Shown here in pieces: positions 37,599-47,404 of a DNA stretch of 64,000 bases; within the stretch, counting starts at the first letter, position 1; each line of letters begins with the position of its first letter. The position numbers and the translations under genes are program-made. Below the pieces are notes generated by a model that saw nothing but the letters and a program-made list of their open reading frames with translations, was not told where the DNA came from and made no database searches. The DNA is taken from contig NZ_JAMXEX010000007.1 in the NCBI RefSeq assembly GCF_025370775.1, positions 62,001 through 126,000 on the forward strand, given 5' to 3'. The stretch comes from Ancylothrix sp. D3o (GTDB taxonomy: Bacteria; Cyanobacteriota; Cyanobacteriia; Cyanobacteriales; Oscillatoriaceae).

Positions 37599-37957
37599 CC
37601 ACTTCTCCCTCAAACAATCCAACCGATTTTCAAGGCAGGTGACCTACTGCCGAAAAGCGACTGCCAGAACCATTGTTCTGTGAGTTTAACTTCCCAATAA
37701 ACTAGAGCGCATCGATAGCGCTATTTGGATGCTTGGAAAGTTAAGAACTGCACTTGGCAGTTTGCTTGAGGCTTGCATCCCCCACAAGCTGGCCACGACT
37801 GTCCCTTTTGAGACACTTTGCGACTTTCCTAATCTAATCTTGCACAAATCTTTTCGGATCTGGGGGCAGATATTAATTAAATCGTGATTAGGGGTCTGTG
37901 TCTGCTGATTCAAGGGTAGCGTATCGCGATGCCCGCTTATGGCCCTTTTAGGGGCTG
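37599..37957. other. Gap between ylxR and infB
   Basis: 359 bases with no convincing gene; a minus-strand open frame at 37686-37913 has no family pattern. Unusually long for this normally compact operon. Confidence 0.4.
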
Positions 37958-38260
37958 TTATTTGCTCAGCACAGGTGGGGGACTTGCAGATCCCTGAATT
38001 TCAGGCTCCTGCTTGGCGGACAAACGCTGCGATAAGCTTTGGTAAATTTCGCTTGGGACGTTTGCTTTGAGCGTTCTTCCCAGTCGATTTTTCTTTTGAG
38101 CGGCTTGGAGGCAACTCAAAAGCGGGCAAAGATAGGCTGAACGCCCCTCGCCCTGGTCTAATTGTACCTGATGGGAAGGATAGACTCGGACAATTCGCCA
38201 GAATTCTTTTTTATCGGCAATTCGCCGGCAGCTTACACAACAGCGCAGGTTTGGTTTCAT
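37958..38260 (-). CDS. ylxR: YlxR family RNA-binding protein (DUF448)
   Basis: 100 residues. N-terminal RCCVSCRRIADKKEFWRIVR with the conserved C-x-x-C-R pattern, then GRSAYLCPLLSCLQAAQKKN and LGRTLKANVPSEIYQSL. The YlxR fold sits between nusA and infB in most bacteria and is linked to nucleoid/RNA binding and rnpB regulation. Operon position here agrees. Complete. Confidence 0.93.
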   Translation of the reverse strand: MKPNLRCCVSCRRIADKKEFWRIVRVYPSHQVQLDQGEGRSAYLCPLLSCLQAAQKKNRLGRTLKANVPSEIYQSLSQRLSAKQEPEIQGSASPPPVLSK

Positions 38261-38517
38261 CCGCTCGGATTTTTTTTGTTAGCTTTTTTTACAAAAGCTC
38301 TTTGGTTGCTAAGATCCCTTTGCCGGCGCTGTCTTGGCTGCTTGTTACTGTGATCGCATGGTTGAGATTTTCTTTAGACAAATAAATCTTCCAAGCGACA
38401 AACTGAACTAAAAGCTTTTTTGCCTTTCAATGGTCTCTTCTCAAATGGTATGACATTTGATCACTGCCGGTGCGCCGGTTCAGTAAAACAGTCTAATTTA
38501 TAGAGGCCGATTTTTTT

Positions 38518-39759
38518 CTAATAAGCTTGTTCGGCCACACTAAATGAGTCGTCTTCTGATTCTTCATCGTCTTCGACGTCTTGATAGGCGCTTTCTTGAA
38601 CGGCTGCAAATTTGAGGGTTTCGGCTTCGTAGTCATATTTGGCAGTGTCTTTGATGTCTATTTTCCAGCCGGTTAAGCGTGCGGCCAATCGAACGTTTTG
38701 CCCTTCTTTTCCGATGGCTAAACTTAGTTGGTCTTCGGAAACTAAAACGTGGGCTTGTCGGCCTTCGGAAGCTACGAGGCGCACTTCGTCTACTCTGGCT
38801 GGGCTGAGGGCGTTGGCAATATAGGTGGATGGATCAGGCGACCAGCGGATGACGTCTATTTTCTCGCCGCGCAGTTCGTTGACAACGACTTGAATGCGTG
38901 ATCCGCGTGCGCCAATACAGGCTCCTACTGGATCGACGTCTCTTTCTAGGGTGTCTACAGCGATTTTAGTTCGGGGGCCCACATGGCGTCCGGGGGGGTT
39001 GGCTTCTCTGGCGACGGCGACGATCCGCACGACTTCATCTTCAATTTCTGGGACTTCGTTGGCAAATAAGTAAACGACCAGGCCGGCATCTGCTCTCGAT
39101 ACAATTAGTTGGGGCCCGCGTTGTGGCCCATCAATGACTTTTTTGAGCAGAATTTTAAAGGTGGCGTTGGCTCGGTAGTTATCGTTTGGTAGTTGTTCTC
39201 GTTTGGGCAGTTCGGCTTCGACTTCTGGTTGGCCAAAGCTGCTACTAACGGCCATAATTACCGATTGTCTCTCAAAGCGCAGGACTCTTGCCTGCAATAC
39301 GGTGCCTTCTAAATCTTGAAATTCTTCTTGAATGAGTTTACGTTGTTGGTCGCGCAGTTTTTGGGCCAAAACTTGTTTGGTTTGGATGGCTGCCATTCGC
39401 CCAAATTCTCCCTGATCAGGGGTGACGTCTAATATAACTGTGTCGCCTAGTTGGGCTTCGACGGCGACTTCTTGAACTTCTTCGAGGGATATTTCGTGAT
39501 CGGGGTTGCTGACTTTTTCGACTATTGTTTTTGTTGAAAGGATGCGAAAGCCTTCTTCTTCTACATCTAGGTCTACTTCAAAGTTATCAAAGTAGGTTTC
39601 GTCAAAATGCCCGTCTAGGCGTTGGGTGCGCCGAAAACGTTCGTAACCTTTGAGCAGTGCTTCTCTCAAGGCTGCTTGGACGGCGTGTTTGGGTAAACTG
39701 CGTTCTTTACTAATATTTTCGATGAGGTCCTTTAGACCTTTTAAGTCCACCATTGACAT
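38518..39759 (-). CDS. nusA: Transcription termination/antitermination factor NusA
   Basis: 413 residues: N-terminal RNAP-binding domain ([17 protein letters not shown]), S1 domain ([16 protein letters not shown]), then KH domains ([20 protein letters not shown], and [20 protein letters not shown]). It ends with an acidic tail ([14 protein letters not shown]) and lacks the extra C-terminal acidic repeats of E. coli NusA, as usual outside proteobacteria. The ATG has GGAGAG at nine bases. Second gene of the rimP-nusA-ylxR-infB block. Confidence 0.97.
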   Translation of the reverse strand: MSMVDLKGLKDLIENISKERSLPKHAVQAALREALLKGYERFRRTQRLDGHFDETYFDNFEVDLDVEEEGFRILSTKTIVEKVSNPDHEISLEEVQEVAVEAQLGDTVILDVTPDQGEFGRMAAIQTKQVLAQKLRDQQRKLIQEEFQDLEGTVLQARVLRFERQSVIMAVSSSFGQPEVEAELPKREQLPNDNYRANATFKILLKKVIDGPQRGPQLIVSRADAGLVVYLFANEVPEIEDEVVRIVAVAREANPPGRHVGPRTKIAVDTLERDVDPVGACIGARGSRIQVVVNELRGEKIDVIRWSPDPSTYIANALSPARVDEVRLVASEGRQAHVLVSEDQLSLAIGKEGQNVRLAARLTGWKIDIKDTAKYDYEAETLKFAAVQESAYQDVEDDEESEDDSFSVAEQAY

Positions 39760-39878
39760 AAGCTTTCTCTCCTTTACAACTGCTCTTTCAGTGGGATGAA
39801 TTTGTTTTTTTGGGAGGGAAATTAGCTTTTTTTCACTTTTTCCCTCGCCTGGTTAGCGGCTTTGTATTTTGCCAAAAA

Positions 39879-40340
39879 TTACTCGGTGCTTACGAGTTGA
39901 ACTTTGAGGATCAAATCGCGGGGTATGGCTTGGATGCGTCCTTTTTGATTTAAGTAAACGGCTGTTTCATCTCGCCGAATCAGTTTACCTGTCAATTCTT
40001 TGTGACCGGCAAAGGGTTCTGATGTTGAAATGCTAACGGGAAATCCTTTGAAGGATATAAACTCTTTGTCGGTGGTGAGGATGCCCGGTATCCCTGGACT
40101 TGATATTTCGAGGATGTAGGCATCAGGGATGATTTCTTGTGCATCTAAGCTTGCTTCTAAGATTCGGCTAAAATGCTCACAATCATTGAGACTGGTATCG
40201 TCTTGTAAGTTACGAATGTCTACTCTCAACACCGGCGGGCTGTGGTTGGTGTGAAAAACGGCTCCTACCACTTCTAAGCCGAGGCGTTCGGCTAGGGGGG
40301 TGGCGAGGGCGATGATTTGTGGTATCAGAGGATGCGTCAT
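39879..40340 (-). CDS. rimP: Ribosome maturation factor RimP
   Basis: 153 residues: LAERLGLEVVGAVFH, then LRVDIRN, NDCEHFSRILEASLDAQEII and YILEISSPGIPGILTTDKEF, the RimP core, with a C-terminal SH3-like domain (GKLIRRDETAVYLNQKGR). It assists 30S maturation. No clear Shine-Dalgarno, and a terminator hairpin lies only 13-40 bases upstream. Confidence 0.94.
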   Translation of the reverse strand: MTHPLIPQIIALATPLAERLGLEVVGAVFHTNHSPPVLRVDIRNLQDDTSLNDCEHFSRILEASLDAQEIIPDAYILEISSPGIPGILTTDKEFISFKGFPVSISTSEPFAGHKELTGKLIRRDETAVYLNQKGRIQAIPRDLILKVQLVSTE

Positions 40341-40352
40341 CGGAGTGGTTGA

Positions 40353-40380
40353 ACAAAAAAAAGTGGGCCAAATCCCACTT
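40353..40380 (-). terminator. Terminator-like hairpin immediately before rimP
   Basis: On the minus strand AAGTGGG-N6-CCCACTT is followed by eight T, ending 13 bases before the rimP ATG. It could end read-through from the gene at 40792 or attenuate the nusA operon leader. Confidence 0.75.
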
Positions 40381-40440
40381 CACTTAACTAAATCTGGATG
40401 ATGTGTTTTTAAAACCAAAATCCAGAATGTTTGACGGTAC

Positions 40441-40545
40441 GGGGTTTTCCCCTGTTGAAACCGGGGGCCTACAGCCACCCTGCGCCTGGGGCCGGCAATC
40501 ACAGGCGGGACGCCTGATGCCACAGGGGGCAGGCCCCCTACACGG
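40441..40545. repeat. Cluster of dispersed palindromes
   Basis: GGGG-TTTT-CCCC (40441-40452), CAGGCG-GGA-CGCCTG (40502-40516, same core as 45-61) and AGGGGG-N4-CCCCCT (40524-40539). The surrounding 40381-40791 has no convincing gene. Confidence 0.7.
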
Positions 40546-40791
40546 TTGTTGTGTCAATGGCTTTGGATAATTGCCGCAATCGGTCTGTGGGCTGAGGGCT
40601 GAGACCGGCAACGCTTAAACGAAGAGGTTGACACAATAGCATTTTTATGCTAATGAAAACTTTTTGTGAGCAGTTTTTTGTTCGCTCTGTTTTCAGTGTA
40701 CCGCATTTGGGATGAGATGGGGGGCGACTTTAGGGGGGCCGGTTTATACTTTGTTCTTGAGAATAGCGAGCGAGAAGAAATGAATATTGAG

Positions 40792-42273
40792 CTACCGGCT
40801 TGCTAGTCGCCGTAATTGTTGAGTTTGAGCCAATAGTTTCTCGTTGTCGGTTTCTGCTGGGGTGCGTTGGACATAATTAATTTTAATTTCTTCGAGCAAG
40901 TCGGAGGCTAGGTTTTGTAATTCAGTGAGGGTGTTTTGCTGTTGCAATTCTGTTCGCAAGGCTTGGCTAAAATGCTCTACGAGCCGGTCGGAGAGTTTTA
41001 TGGCGATGGGGTCGGGGGGGGCTGTTGTAATAGAATTGTAGGCGCTTTGAGGGGCTTCGGTGAAGATTTTGGCGAGTTCTGTGGCTAAGGTTTCTGTAAG
41101 TTGATCGGGTAAACCGGCCAATCCGGGTAAGCGTTGGATTTGTTGAGAAACTGGTAGTTGATTCACTGCATTACCAATATTATGCCGAATCAATTCTTCT
41201 AAGTCGGGGCGAATTTGGGGTAAGGCTTTACAAAGGGTGACTTGCAAAAGGCGTTTAAAAATTTCTTCTATTTCATTGGTATTGTTGATATCAATATAAC
41301 GTTTATTCGTGCTTTTTAATACTGAGCGAGCTAGTTCTCCACTTTCAATACCGGCCTGAATTTGATTGATAACTTGAATAACAACTACTTCGGTTATTTC
41401 TTCAGCAACGCTACCAAGAAATAGGCGGCTAATTTCGTTGCGGAGGGGTTCGAGGTCGGGTAATTTGGCTTGATTGAGTCGAATAACGACGGGGATAACT
41501 CGTAATTCTCGCCAAAAAGGTAAAATTAGGAAGAGGTCATACCAGCGCAATAAAAAAGCATCAGGGAACCATTTTAAGTTGGGGTTGCGGCGAGATATCC
41601 ACCACGTCCGAAAAAGTAATTCGATTAAAAAGATTCCGATAAACCAGCGGTCAATTTTCCAAAACCTATCTATAAATTCGCCATTTTCGCCCATTTGGCG
41701 ATAATAGTTACTTTTGATGATCGGTTCTATTTGGCTTTCAAAGAAGGTAATTTCGTTACGCCAGCCGTTTTGGGTGAGATATTCTTGGCTCCAAAACATT
41801 TGAAACGAGGATTTTGAGGAGGCATCTTTTGTGCCAAAAATCCGCCGTCGCATGACGTTTTTAATTTTTTCTAAGCTGCCGGTTTTATTGGCGATTTGAA
41901 AGGGGTTTTCATCAATGATGGTGATGCTTTGTTGGCGTAGTTCTTGGAGGATGGTGGCGGCTTGAGGGGTTTGTAATCCGTTTTCGGCGACTTCTGATTT
42001 TAGTTTTTCTACGGTTTCTAAATATTTTTGGGTGTCTCTATGGGGTTCGATGCCTTTATAGGGGTCATAGAGTTGAAAAAAATCGGTTTTTTTTAAGGGT
42101 TCAGCTATGGTGCTTAGTGTCCAAAAACTGCGGAGGTAAAAGTCTCGCCAGGGAACGTAGCTGAGGTCGAATAAGATCAAGCCTAAGTTAGTGACGGCAA
42201 GTAATGCCATCAAGCGTTCTAACCACAGAATATTGCGAGGGAGAGGGTGGGGATTTTTTTTAAGTTTTTGCAT
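40792..42273 (-). CDS. Conserved membrane protein, unknown function
   Basis: 493 residues. One membrane helix near the N-terminus (MALLAVTNLGLILFDLSYVP), a 150-residue loop, two further hydrophobic segments (IGIFLIELLFRTWWISRR, RWYDLFLILPFW) and a long soluble helical C-terminus. The WYDLFLILPFWRELRVIPVV stretch recalls an ion-channel S4-S5-like arrangement, but no pore or voltage motif is clear. Not recognised. It lies upstream of the repeat cluster and rimP on the same strand. Confidence 0.7.
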   Translation of the reverse strand: MQKLKKNPHPLPRNILWLERLMALLAVTNLGLILFDLSYVPWRDFYLRSFWTLSTIAEPLKKTDFFQLYDPYKGIEPHRDTQKYLETVEKLKSEVAENGLQTPQAATILQELRQQSITIIDENPFQIANKTGSLEKIKNVMRRRIFGTKDASSKSSFQMFWSQEYLTQNGWRNEITFFESQIEPIIKSNYYRQMGENGEFIDRFWKIDRWFIGIFLIELLFRTWWISRRNPNLKWFPDAFLLRWYDLFLILPFWRELRVIPVVIRLNQAKLPDLEPLRNEISRLFLGSVAEEITEVVVIQVINQIQAGIESGELARSVLKSTNKRYIDINNTNEIEEIFKRLLQVTLCKALPQIRPDLEELIRHNIGNAVNQLPVSQQIQRLPGLAGLPDQLTETLATELAKIFTEAPQSAYNSITTAPPDPIAIKLSDRLVEHFSQALRTELQQQNTLTELQNLASDLLEEIKINYVQRTPAETDNEKLLAQTQQLRRLASR

Positions 42274-42406
42274 GGTTGTAGGAATAGGGGTAAAAGAAGT
42301 GTTTTTATCTTTTTAAGGTAATTGTATTTAGGGGTTGGTGATGGGAATTGGGTAATTTTTATCTACGGAATGGGGGAGAATTTGGGGGCTAGGGCTAGGG
42401 CTGGGG

Positions 42407-42982
42407 CTAGGGCTGGGGTGGGTGATCGGTTGGTTCGAGGTCGTCTTCAAAATGGGGGGGTTTTAAGGAGGATGGGGGGGGATGGTTGGGGGAATTTTGG
42501 CGGTAGGGGTCGCTGGTGTAGGCGTCGGGAGGGGGTAAGCGGTCTCGAATGTCCAGGGGGGGTTTTTGGCCGGTGTTTAGTCTAGGGGCTGACCGACGGG
42601 CTGTGTCGGGGTTGTTGTTGGGCCGGGTGAAGGTTTTCCAGGCTGTCTGAAAGCCGGTGAGGAAGCTTTTTGTTGTAATTTGTACTTTTTTGACTTGTTG
42701 TTTGGCGGTACCCAGACTTTGATCGACTTGTTTTACGACTTGGGAGGCGCTTTCGACGCCTTCGGTGACGTCATCGGTGAGTTCGGTGATTTCCAGGCCG
42801 GTGAGGCGAATGGCTTCTAGGGTGGGGGGAAGTTCGCGGGATAGGGTGTCTGCTAGTTTTTCGATGCTACGGGCGGCTCTCCCTATTTCTTGCAAGGCGG
42901 GTATGGCTGCTATTAAGACGGCAGTTAAGCTGGCTGCAACGAGCAGTATGGAGAGTCCGAGCCAAAAAATAGGATCTATCAC
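42407..42982 (-). CDS. DUF948-like membrane-anchored protein
   Basis: 191 residues: N-terminal helix (FWLGLSILLVAASLTAVLIA), then a heptad-rich coiled-coil region (IEKLADTLSRELPPTLEAIR, ELTDDVTEGVESASQVVKQV), the DUF948 pattern, and a Pro/Asn/Ser-rich tail (SPNHPPPSSLKPPHFEDD). Next to the YtxH-type gene, as often in bacteria, where both are linked to envelope or stress functions. Role unproven. Confidence 0.72.
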   Translation of the reverse strand: MIDPIFWLGLSILLVAASLTAVLIAAIPALQEIGRAARSIEKLADTLSRELPPTLEAIRLTGLEITELTDDVTEGVESASQVVKQVDQSLGTAKQQVKKVQITTKSFLTGFQTAWKTFTRPNNNPDTARRSAPRLNTGQKPPLDIRDRLPPPDAYTSDPYRQNSPNHPPPSSLKPPHFEDDLEPTDHPPQP

Positions 42983-43046
42983 AGCATTATTTTGGTGAGT
43001 GGGGAATTTTTACGGAAGGTTTGGTTTTGGGGGGTGGTTATGGTGT

Positions 43047-43442
43047 TTATATTTCGCTTGGGTCGGTTAGTGAGTTTTTGACTAGGTGGGGGGGTGTTTT
43101 TAATTCTGAGTTGGGTGGGGATATTGATGAGCCGGGGTTTTGTGTTTGTATTTTGGTGTCTCGTTCTAGGTTGGAGGCTTCGATGCCGGCGGCTACTGCT
43201 TCTCTGAGCCGGTTTAGGGTTTGTTCCCACTGGGTTTTGGCGGTTTCTGAGAGGCGATCTGCTTGCAGTTGGACGCTGGTGCTGAGGTCTTCTGCTAGTT
43301 CTGGTAGGGCGTCGGCGGATTTTTTGAGGAGTTTGCGGGTTTCGCGGCCAGATCGAGGGGCGAACAGGAGGCCGGCTACTGTTCCGAGGGCGGTTCCTAA
43401 GAGGACTCCGCCGATAAATGTTCCTGTGTTGTTTTTGGACAT
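43047..43442 (-). CDS. YtxH domain-containing protein
   Basis: 131 residues starting MSKNNTGTFIGGVLLGTALG, with GTVAGLLFAPRSGRETRKLL (the YtxH membrane hairpin and FAPxSGxETR motif), then a helical region ALPELAEDLSTSVQLQADRL. YtxH proteins are small general-stress membrane proteins. A polar low-complexity tail follows. Same strand as its neighbours, likely co-transcribed. Confidence 0.85.
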   Translation of the reverse strand: MSKNNTGTFIGGVLLGTALGTVAGLLFAPRSGRETRKLLKKSADALPELAEDLSTSVQLQADRLSETAKTQWEQTLNRLREAVAAGIEASNLERDTKIQTQNPGSSISPPNSELKTPPHLVKNSLTDPSEI

Positions 43443-43536
43443 TTTTTGTTTGTTTATTGTTAAACCTATTGTAAGCGGGGTTGTAGAGGCTGTTTTAATT
43501 AGGTTTTTGGGTTTGGGTTTTTTTTGTTTTGTTGGG

Positions 43537-43857
43537 TTATCTTTTTTTTAGGTTTTTTCTGGCTTTGTTGCTGCGCCTCCAGAGGTTTTGGGTGAGGCTG
43601 AAAAGGCTAAGAATTTTTTGGATTTGTTGCAGTTGGGTTTGAAGTTTTTGGTATTGTTTTCGGGCTTGCCGGGTGCCGGTTTGTCCTTTAATGATGTTTT
43701 TTGGGGCTGGGTGTAGGACGTTGTGGGTGCTGCGTTCGGCTGCGTTTATGTTGTGGGTTACTTTGGCTAGGGTTCTGCGAAGTTTGATTAGTTGCCATGC
43801 GATGTAAAGGCAGCTTAGGGTGATCAGGATGTTTGCGGTTATTACGGCTGTTATCAT
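43537..43857 (-). CDS. Small membrane protein, unknown function
   Basis: 106 residues: N-terminal helix (VITANILITLSCLYIAWQLI) followed by a basic, helical region (KLRRTLAKVTHNINAAERST, then KLQTQLQQIQKILSLF). First gene of the minus-strand trio with the YtxH and DUF948-like genes, suggesting shared envelope function. Family not recognised. Confidence 0.6.
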   Translation of the reverse strand: MITAVITANILITLSCLYIAWQLIKLRRTLAKVTHNINAAERSTHNVLHPAPKNIIKGQTGTRQARKQYQKLQTQLQQIQKILSLFSLTQNLWRRSNKARKNLKKR

Positions 43858-43955
43858 TTGCCGGTTTGGGTTGGGGGGTTTCCTGCTCGATTTTATCGAT
43901 TCTTTGGGGGGGTGGCTATGTGCAGTTGGGGGGATTTTTTAACCGCAGATGTATA

Positions 43956-43972
43956 GCAGGCAAGATGCCTGC
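43956..43972. repeat. Dispersed palindrome GCAGGCA/TGCCTGC
   Basis: GCAGGCA-AGA-TGCCTGC, 7-bp perfect arms, same family as 45-61 and 40502-40516; flanked by GTAT and CCACTGTAGG. Confidence 0.75.
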
Positions 43973-44023
43973 TCCACTGTAGGGAATGGTTTTTTGATGG
44001 GGGGTTGGTGGGAATTAAAAAAA

Positions 44024-44051
44024 AACCCCAAACTTTTTAGGGTTTGGGGCT
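44024..44051 (-). terminator. Terminator of tRNA-Phe
   Basis: On the minus strand CCCCAAAC / GTTTGGGG with an 8-base loop and a T-run of nine (44017-44025). It starts 8 bases past the tRNA 3' end. Confidence 0.88.
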
Positions 44052-44059
44052 TTTGTTTA

Positions 44060-44132
<73 letters not shown>

Positions 44133-44220
44133 TTGGCTCTGTTCCTTGAGCCTTAATTAATCTAACAAGGTTGTTTTGGTTTGTCAAGGGGTTTGGGAAA
44201 AATTTTTTTTTGAGGTTTGA

Positions 44221-44655
44221 TCACATGGGGCGGAGGCGGTTTAGTCGTAGTTTGAAGTTGCCGATGCCGGTTTCTCCGAAGGCGCGGACTCGTATGATGT
44301 AGGTGCCGGTTTTGGTGATGCGGGAAAATAGGAGGGAGTTGGTGCTTCCGTCTGGCCCATCGTCGTTTTCGGCTATGGTGGCGCCGTCTTGGGCGAGGAG
44401 GGATACTATGGCGTCGAAGTTTTCGGAGCTTAGGTCTATGGTGATTTGGTCGCCTTCTGTTAGGTTGATGATGTAGTCTCTGGCAAAGCCTCCTGTGCCG
44501 GTGGGGATGTCTTTTTCTGTGAGGCTGTCTGTGAGTTCGTTGTTGGGGGGTAGGTTGATTGGGTTGTAGAGTTTGGTTTGGGCGTTGGCTGTTTTGATGT
44601 TGATGCCGGTGCTGAGGATGAGGGTGCAGGTAAGGGTGATTAATTTCTGTTTCAT
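44221..44655 (-). CDS. Secreted PPC-domain protein
   Basis: 144 residues: signal peptide (LITLTCTLILSTGINIKTAN, cleavage after ANA). Then a bacterial pre-peptidase C-terminal (PPC) beta-sandwich with RDYIINLTEGDQITIDLSSE, FDAIVSLLAQDGATIAENDD and TGTYIIRVRAFGETGIGNFK. Typically a free-standing or protease-attached extracellular domain. Divergent from the glycosyltransferase gene. Confidence 0.82.
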   Translation of the reverse strand: MKQKLITLTCTLILSTGINIKTANAQTKLYNPINLPPNNELTDSLTEKDIPTGTGGFARDYIINLTEGDQITIDLSSENFDAIVSLLAQDGATIAENDDGPDGSTNSLLFSRITKTGTYIIRVRAFGETGIGNFKLRLNRLRPM

Positions 44656-44755
44656 TGAGGGCGGTTGTGGTTGCAGTCTGCTTGTGTGCTGGAGTTTGAG
44701 GGTATGATGACGCTGGGCTTTTGTTTTCTGATTATAGGTTAGGCGGACGGTTGAG

Positions 44756-47401
44756 ATGGTGAGGTTTGCTGTTTTGGGCCGGTTGTTGAAGGGTGGAAAT
44801 TTTAGGGATTTTTTGATTTTGGGTTTGGTTTGGCTGGTTTGTGGGCTGCATGACCGGCTATGGTTTGCTTTGGATCGCTCGGTTCCTGCTTGGGATCAGG
44901 CTGAAAATTTGACGGGGGCTTTAAATTATTGGAATGCTTTGCTGCATCCAAACTGGTTTTCTGCTGGGTGGTGGCGGGATTTTTGGATGCTTTCTTCTAA
45001 GATGCCTCCTTTGACTTATATTTTAACTGCTATTTTTCATTTAATTTTTGGAACCGGCCCGCAGCAAGCGACTTTGGTTTATTTGTTTTTTAGTGGGGTT
45101 TTGTTGGGTTCTGTTTATGGGTTGGGTCGGGTTTTGTTTGATGGGCGGGTTGGTTTATGGGCGGCGGGTTTATGTGTTTTGTTTCCGGGTTTGGTTCGGT
45201 TACGTCTTGAGTTTTTGTTGGATTATCCTTTGACGGCGATGGTGGCGTTGACGTTTTTTTGTTTGACGCTTTGGCGGGGGTGTTTTGGCGATTGGTTGGG
45301 TTTGGGGGCGGGCACTTCGTCACGGGCGATAGCTGGGAATTTTATAAGGTTTTTTAATTATCAATCTGCTGTTAGAAATCCTGAAGCATGGGTTTTTGCT
45401 TCGCTTTTTGGGCTGTGTTTTGGGTTGGCTTTGTTGGTGAAGCAAACGGCTTTATTTTTTGTTTTGATTCCTTTGTTGTGGGTTGGGGTTGGGGTGCTTT
45501 GGCACCGGCAATGGGGGCGTTTTTTTCAGTTGTTGTGGTCTTTGTTTTTGACGCTTTTGGTTTGTGGGCCTTGGTATCGGACGAATTGGTTATTAATTTT
45601 AACTTCGGGGAAAAGGGCTACGGTTGATTCGGCTTTTGCTGAGGGTGATCCGGCTTTAAATACTTTGGGGGCTTGGCTTTTTTATGGTCAAGATTTGCCG
45701 AATTTGCTTTCTTGGCCTTTGTTGTTGGTGCCGGTGGTTGGGTTTTTGTTATTTGTTATTAAGTTGCTTTTTAGAAATGCGGAATTTAGTAATAATTTAA
45801 AAGAAAAGAGAAAGGAGAAAGCAGAAAATACAAAAAAATCTTTAATTTGGTTGTTGGTGTTTTTGGTTGGTTCTTATTTGCTTTGTTCGCTGAATGTGAA
45901 TAAGGATTCTCGGTATGTTTTGCCTTATTTGCCTGTGGTGGCTTTGTTTCTGGCTTATGGGTTGATGCTTTATCCGCGACGATGGGGCCGGCGGGTTCGG
46001 TGGGGGACGGTGGTTTTGGGTGTGGTTTTGATGTTGTTGAATGTTTGGCCGGTGGGGGGTTTTGTTGGTAGGAATTTTGTTAATTTTTTAAGTCCTCGTG
46101 GTGAACATTTGGCTTATTTTGGCGCAAAATGGCCTCATCAGGAGGTGATTTCGGAGATTATTAATTATTCGCCTTTTTTGGAGGCAAATTTAGGGGTTTT
46201 GCCTTCTACTCCTGAAATTAATCAGCATAATTTTAATTATTTTGGAGCTTTAGAAAGTTTCCAAGTTTATGCGCGTCAGGTGGGGGTTAGGGTTAAGGAT
46301 GTGGGGCGGGATGCGGGTTCGATGTCTTGGTTTGTTACTAAGACTGGTGATCAAGGTTCGGTGCCAAAGCAGGCGCAGGCGGCTATTGTTAAGTTGGTGG
46401 AAGATGGGGGGGATTTTGTTTTACATAAAAGGTGGCGTTTGCCGGATAGGAGTGTGTTGAAGTTATACCGGCGTCGGGTTGATTTTGTTGATGTTGAGGT
46501 TGTTAAAAATGAGTCGGTTTCTGGTGGTGTCAGGTTGGCAAGTGTGCGGGTTCCTGATGTTGTTTTGCCTGGGTTGCCGGTGCCGGTTAGTTACGAGTGG
46601 TTGGGAAGTTGGGATGAGTTGCAAAAGGGTATTGTTTTGCTGAGTTGGAAACAGGTTGTTTCTGGTTCTAAGGAGAATTTGTCTTTTTTACATGATCATG
46701 CGATTGGGTTGGGGATGTTGCATGATAAGGCGAAGGTTTCTAAGTCTGAGGTGTTTTTGGTTCGGGAAAATTTGGCGATGTTACCTCCGCCTAATTCGAG
46801 GGGTGTTTATGTTTTGGAGGGGAGGTTTTTAAACCGGCAAACTGGAAAAAGTTATGCAGTTAATGTGCCGAATGTGCGTTTAAGGGTGGATGCGAAGGCG
46901 GCGAGAGTGGAGGCGCCGGAGTTGGATCTTGTGACGCAGATGCGGGTTATGGCTGTGTCTTTGCGGTTGGGTGTGGCTGGGTTGGGGCCGATTTTTGAGG
47001 AGGTGGCGCGGATTAATCAGTATGATCCAGTGCAGGATTATACAATGGCGGGTGATTTGGCGTTGAGTTACCGGCTGCGGAATGAGGGTGCAAAGCGTTC
47101 TTGGGCTTATGCTGTGGGGTTTTCGCGGGTTTTGCGGCAGGATGTGAGGGGGGCGATTCGGGGGCTTGAGGAGGTTGTGAGGTTGGATTCAGAGAATGTT
47201 TATGCTTATGGTTATTTAGCTTTTGTGCATTTGTATAATTGGGATGGAAGGCGGGCGGAGAGGGCTTTGAAGCCGGCTTTTGATGTTGATGCGAATGTTG
47301 TTGAAATTAAGGCGTTGCGAGGGGTTGCGCGTTTGATGCAGGGTAATTTTTTGGGCGCTTGGGGGGATTTGCAGGTTTTGCGGGGGTTGGGGGGTGGATA
47401 A
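44756..47401 (+). CDS. GT39-like membrane glycosyltransferase with TPR tail
   Basis: 881 residues. Twelve or so hydrophobic segments in the first 450 residues, with the acidic loop motif SVPAWDQAENLTGALNYW near residue 41 as in ArnT/PMT-type GT39 enzymes, plus KMPPLTYIL and VNKDSRYVLPYLPVVALFL. They use polyprenyl-phosphate sugars to glycosylate lipids or proteins facing the periplasm. A large soluble beta-rich domain follows, and residues about 760-880 form TPR-like helices (LAFVHLYNWDGRRAERALKP). The substrate is unknown. The coding strand is strikingly G/T-rich. Confidence 0.82.
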   Translation: MVRFAVLGRLLKGGNFRDFLILGLVWLVCGLHDRLWFALDRSVPAWDQAENLTGALNYWNALLHPNWFSAGWWRDFWMLSSKMPPLTYILTAIFHLIFGTGPQQATLVYLFFSGVLLGSVYGLGRVLFDGRVGLWAAGLCVLFPGLVRLRLEFLLDYPLTAMVALTFFCLTLWRGCFGDWLGLGAGTSSRAIAGNFIRFFNYQSAVRNPEAWVFASLFGLCFGLALLVKQTALFFVLIPLLWVGVGVLWHRQWGRFFQLLWSLFLTLLVCGPWYRTNWLLILTSGKRATVDSAFAEGDPALNTLGAWLFYGQDLPNLLSWPLLLVPVVGFLLFVIKLLFRNAEFSNNLKEKRKEKAENTKKSLIWLLVFLVGSYLLCSLNVNKDSRYVLPYLPVVALFLAYGLMLYPRRWGRRVRWGTVVLGVVLMLLNVWPVGGFVGRNFVNFLSPRGEHLAYFGAKWPHQEVISEIINYSPFLEANLGVLPSTPEINQHNFNYFGALESFQVYARQVGVRVKDVGRDAGSMSWFVTKTGDQGSVPKQAQAAIVKLVEDGGDFVLHKRWRLPDRSVLKLYRRRVDFVDVEVVKNESVSGGVRLASVRVPDVVLPGLPVPVSYEWLGSWDELQKGIVLLSWKQVVSGSKENLSFLHDHAIGLGMLHDKAKVSKSEVFLVRENLAMLPPPNSRGVYVLEGRFLNRQTGKSYAVNVPNVRLRVDAKAARVEAPELDLVTQMRVMAVSLRLGVAGLGPIFEEVARINQYDPVQDYTMAGDLALSYRLRNEGAKRSWAYAVGFSRVLRQDVRGAIRGLEEVVRLDSENVYAYGYLAFVHLYNWDGRRAERALKPAFDVDANVVEIKALRGVARLMQGNFLGAWGDLQVLRGLGGG

Positions 47402-47404
47402 GTA

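Noticed and set aside
37686-37913. 75-codon minus-strand open frame between ylxR and infB
   Set aside because: No ribosome binding site or family motif.
40384-40611. 75-codon minus-strand open frame
   Set aside because: Lies wholly in palindromic repeats; Pro/Cys/Gly composition follows the repeat sequence.
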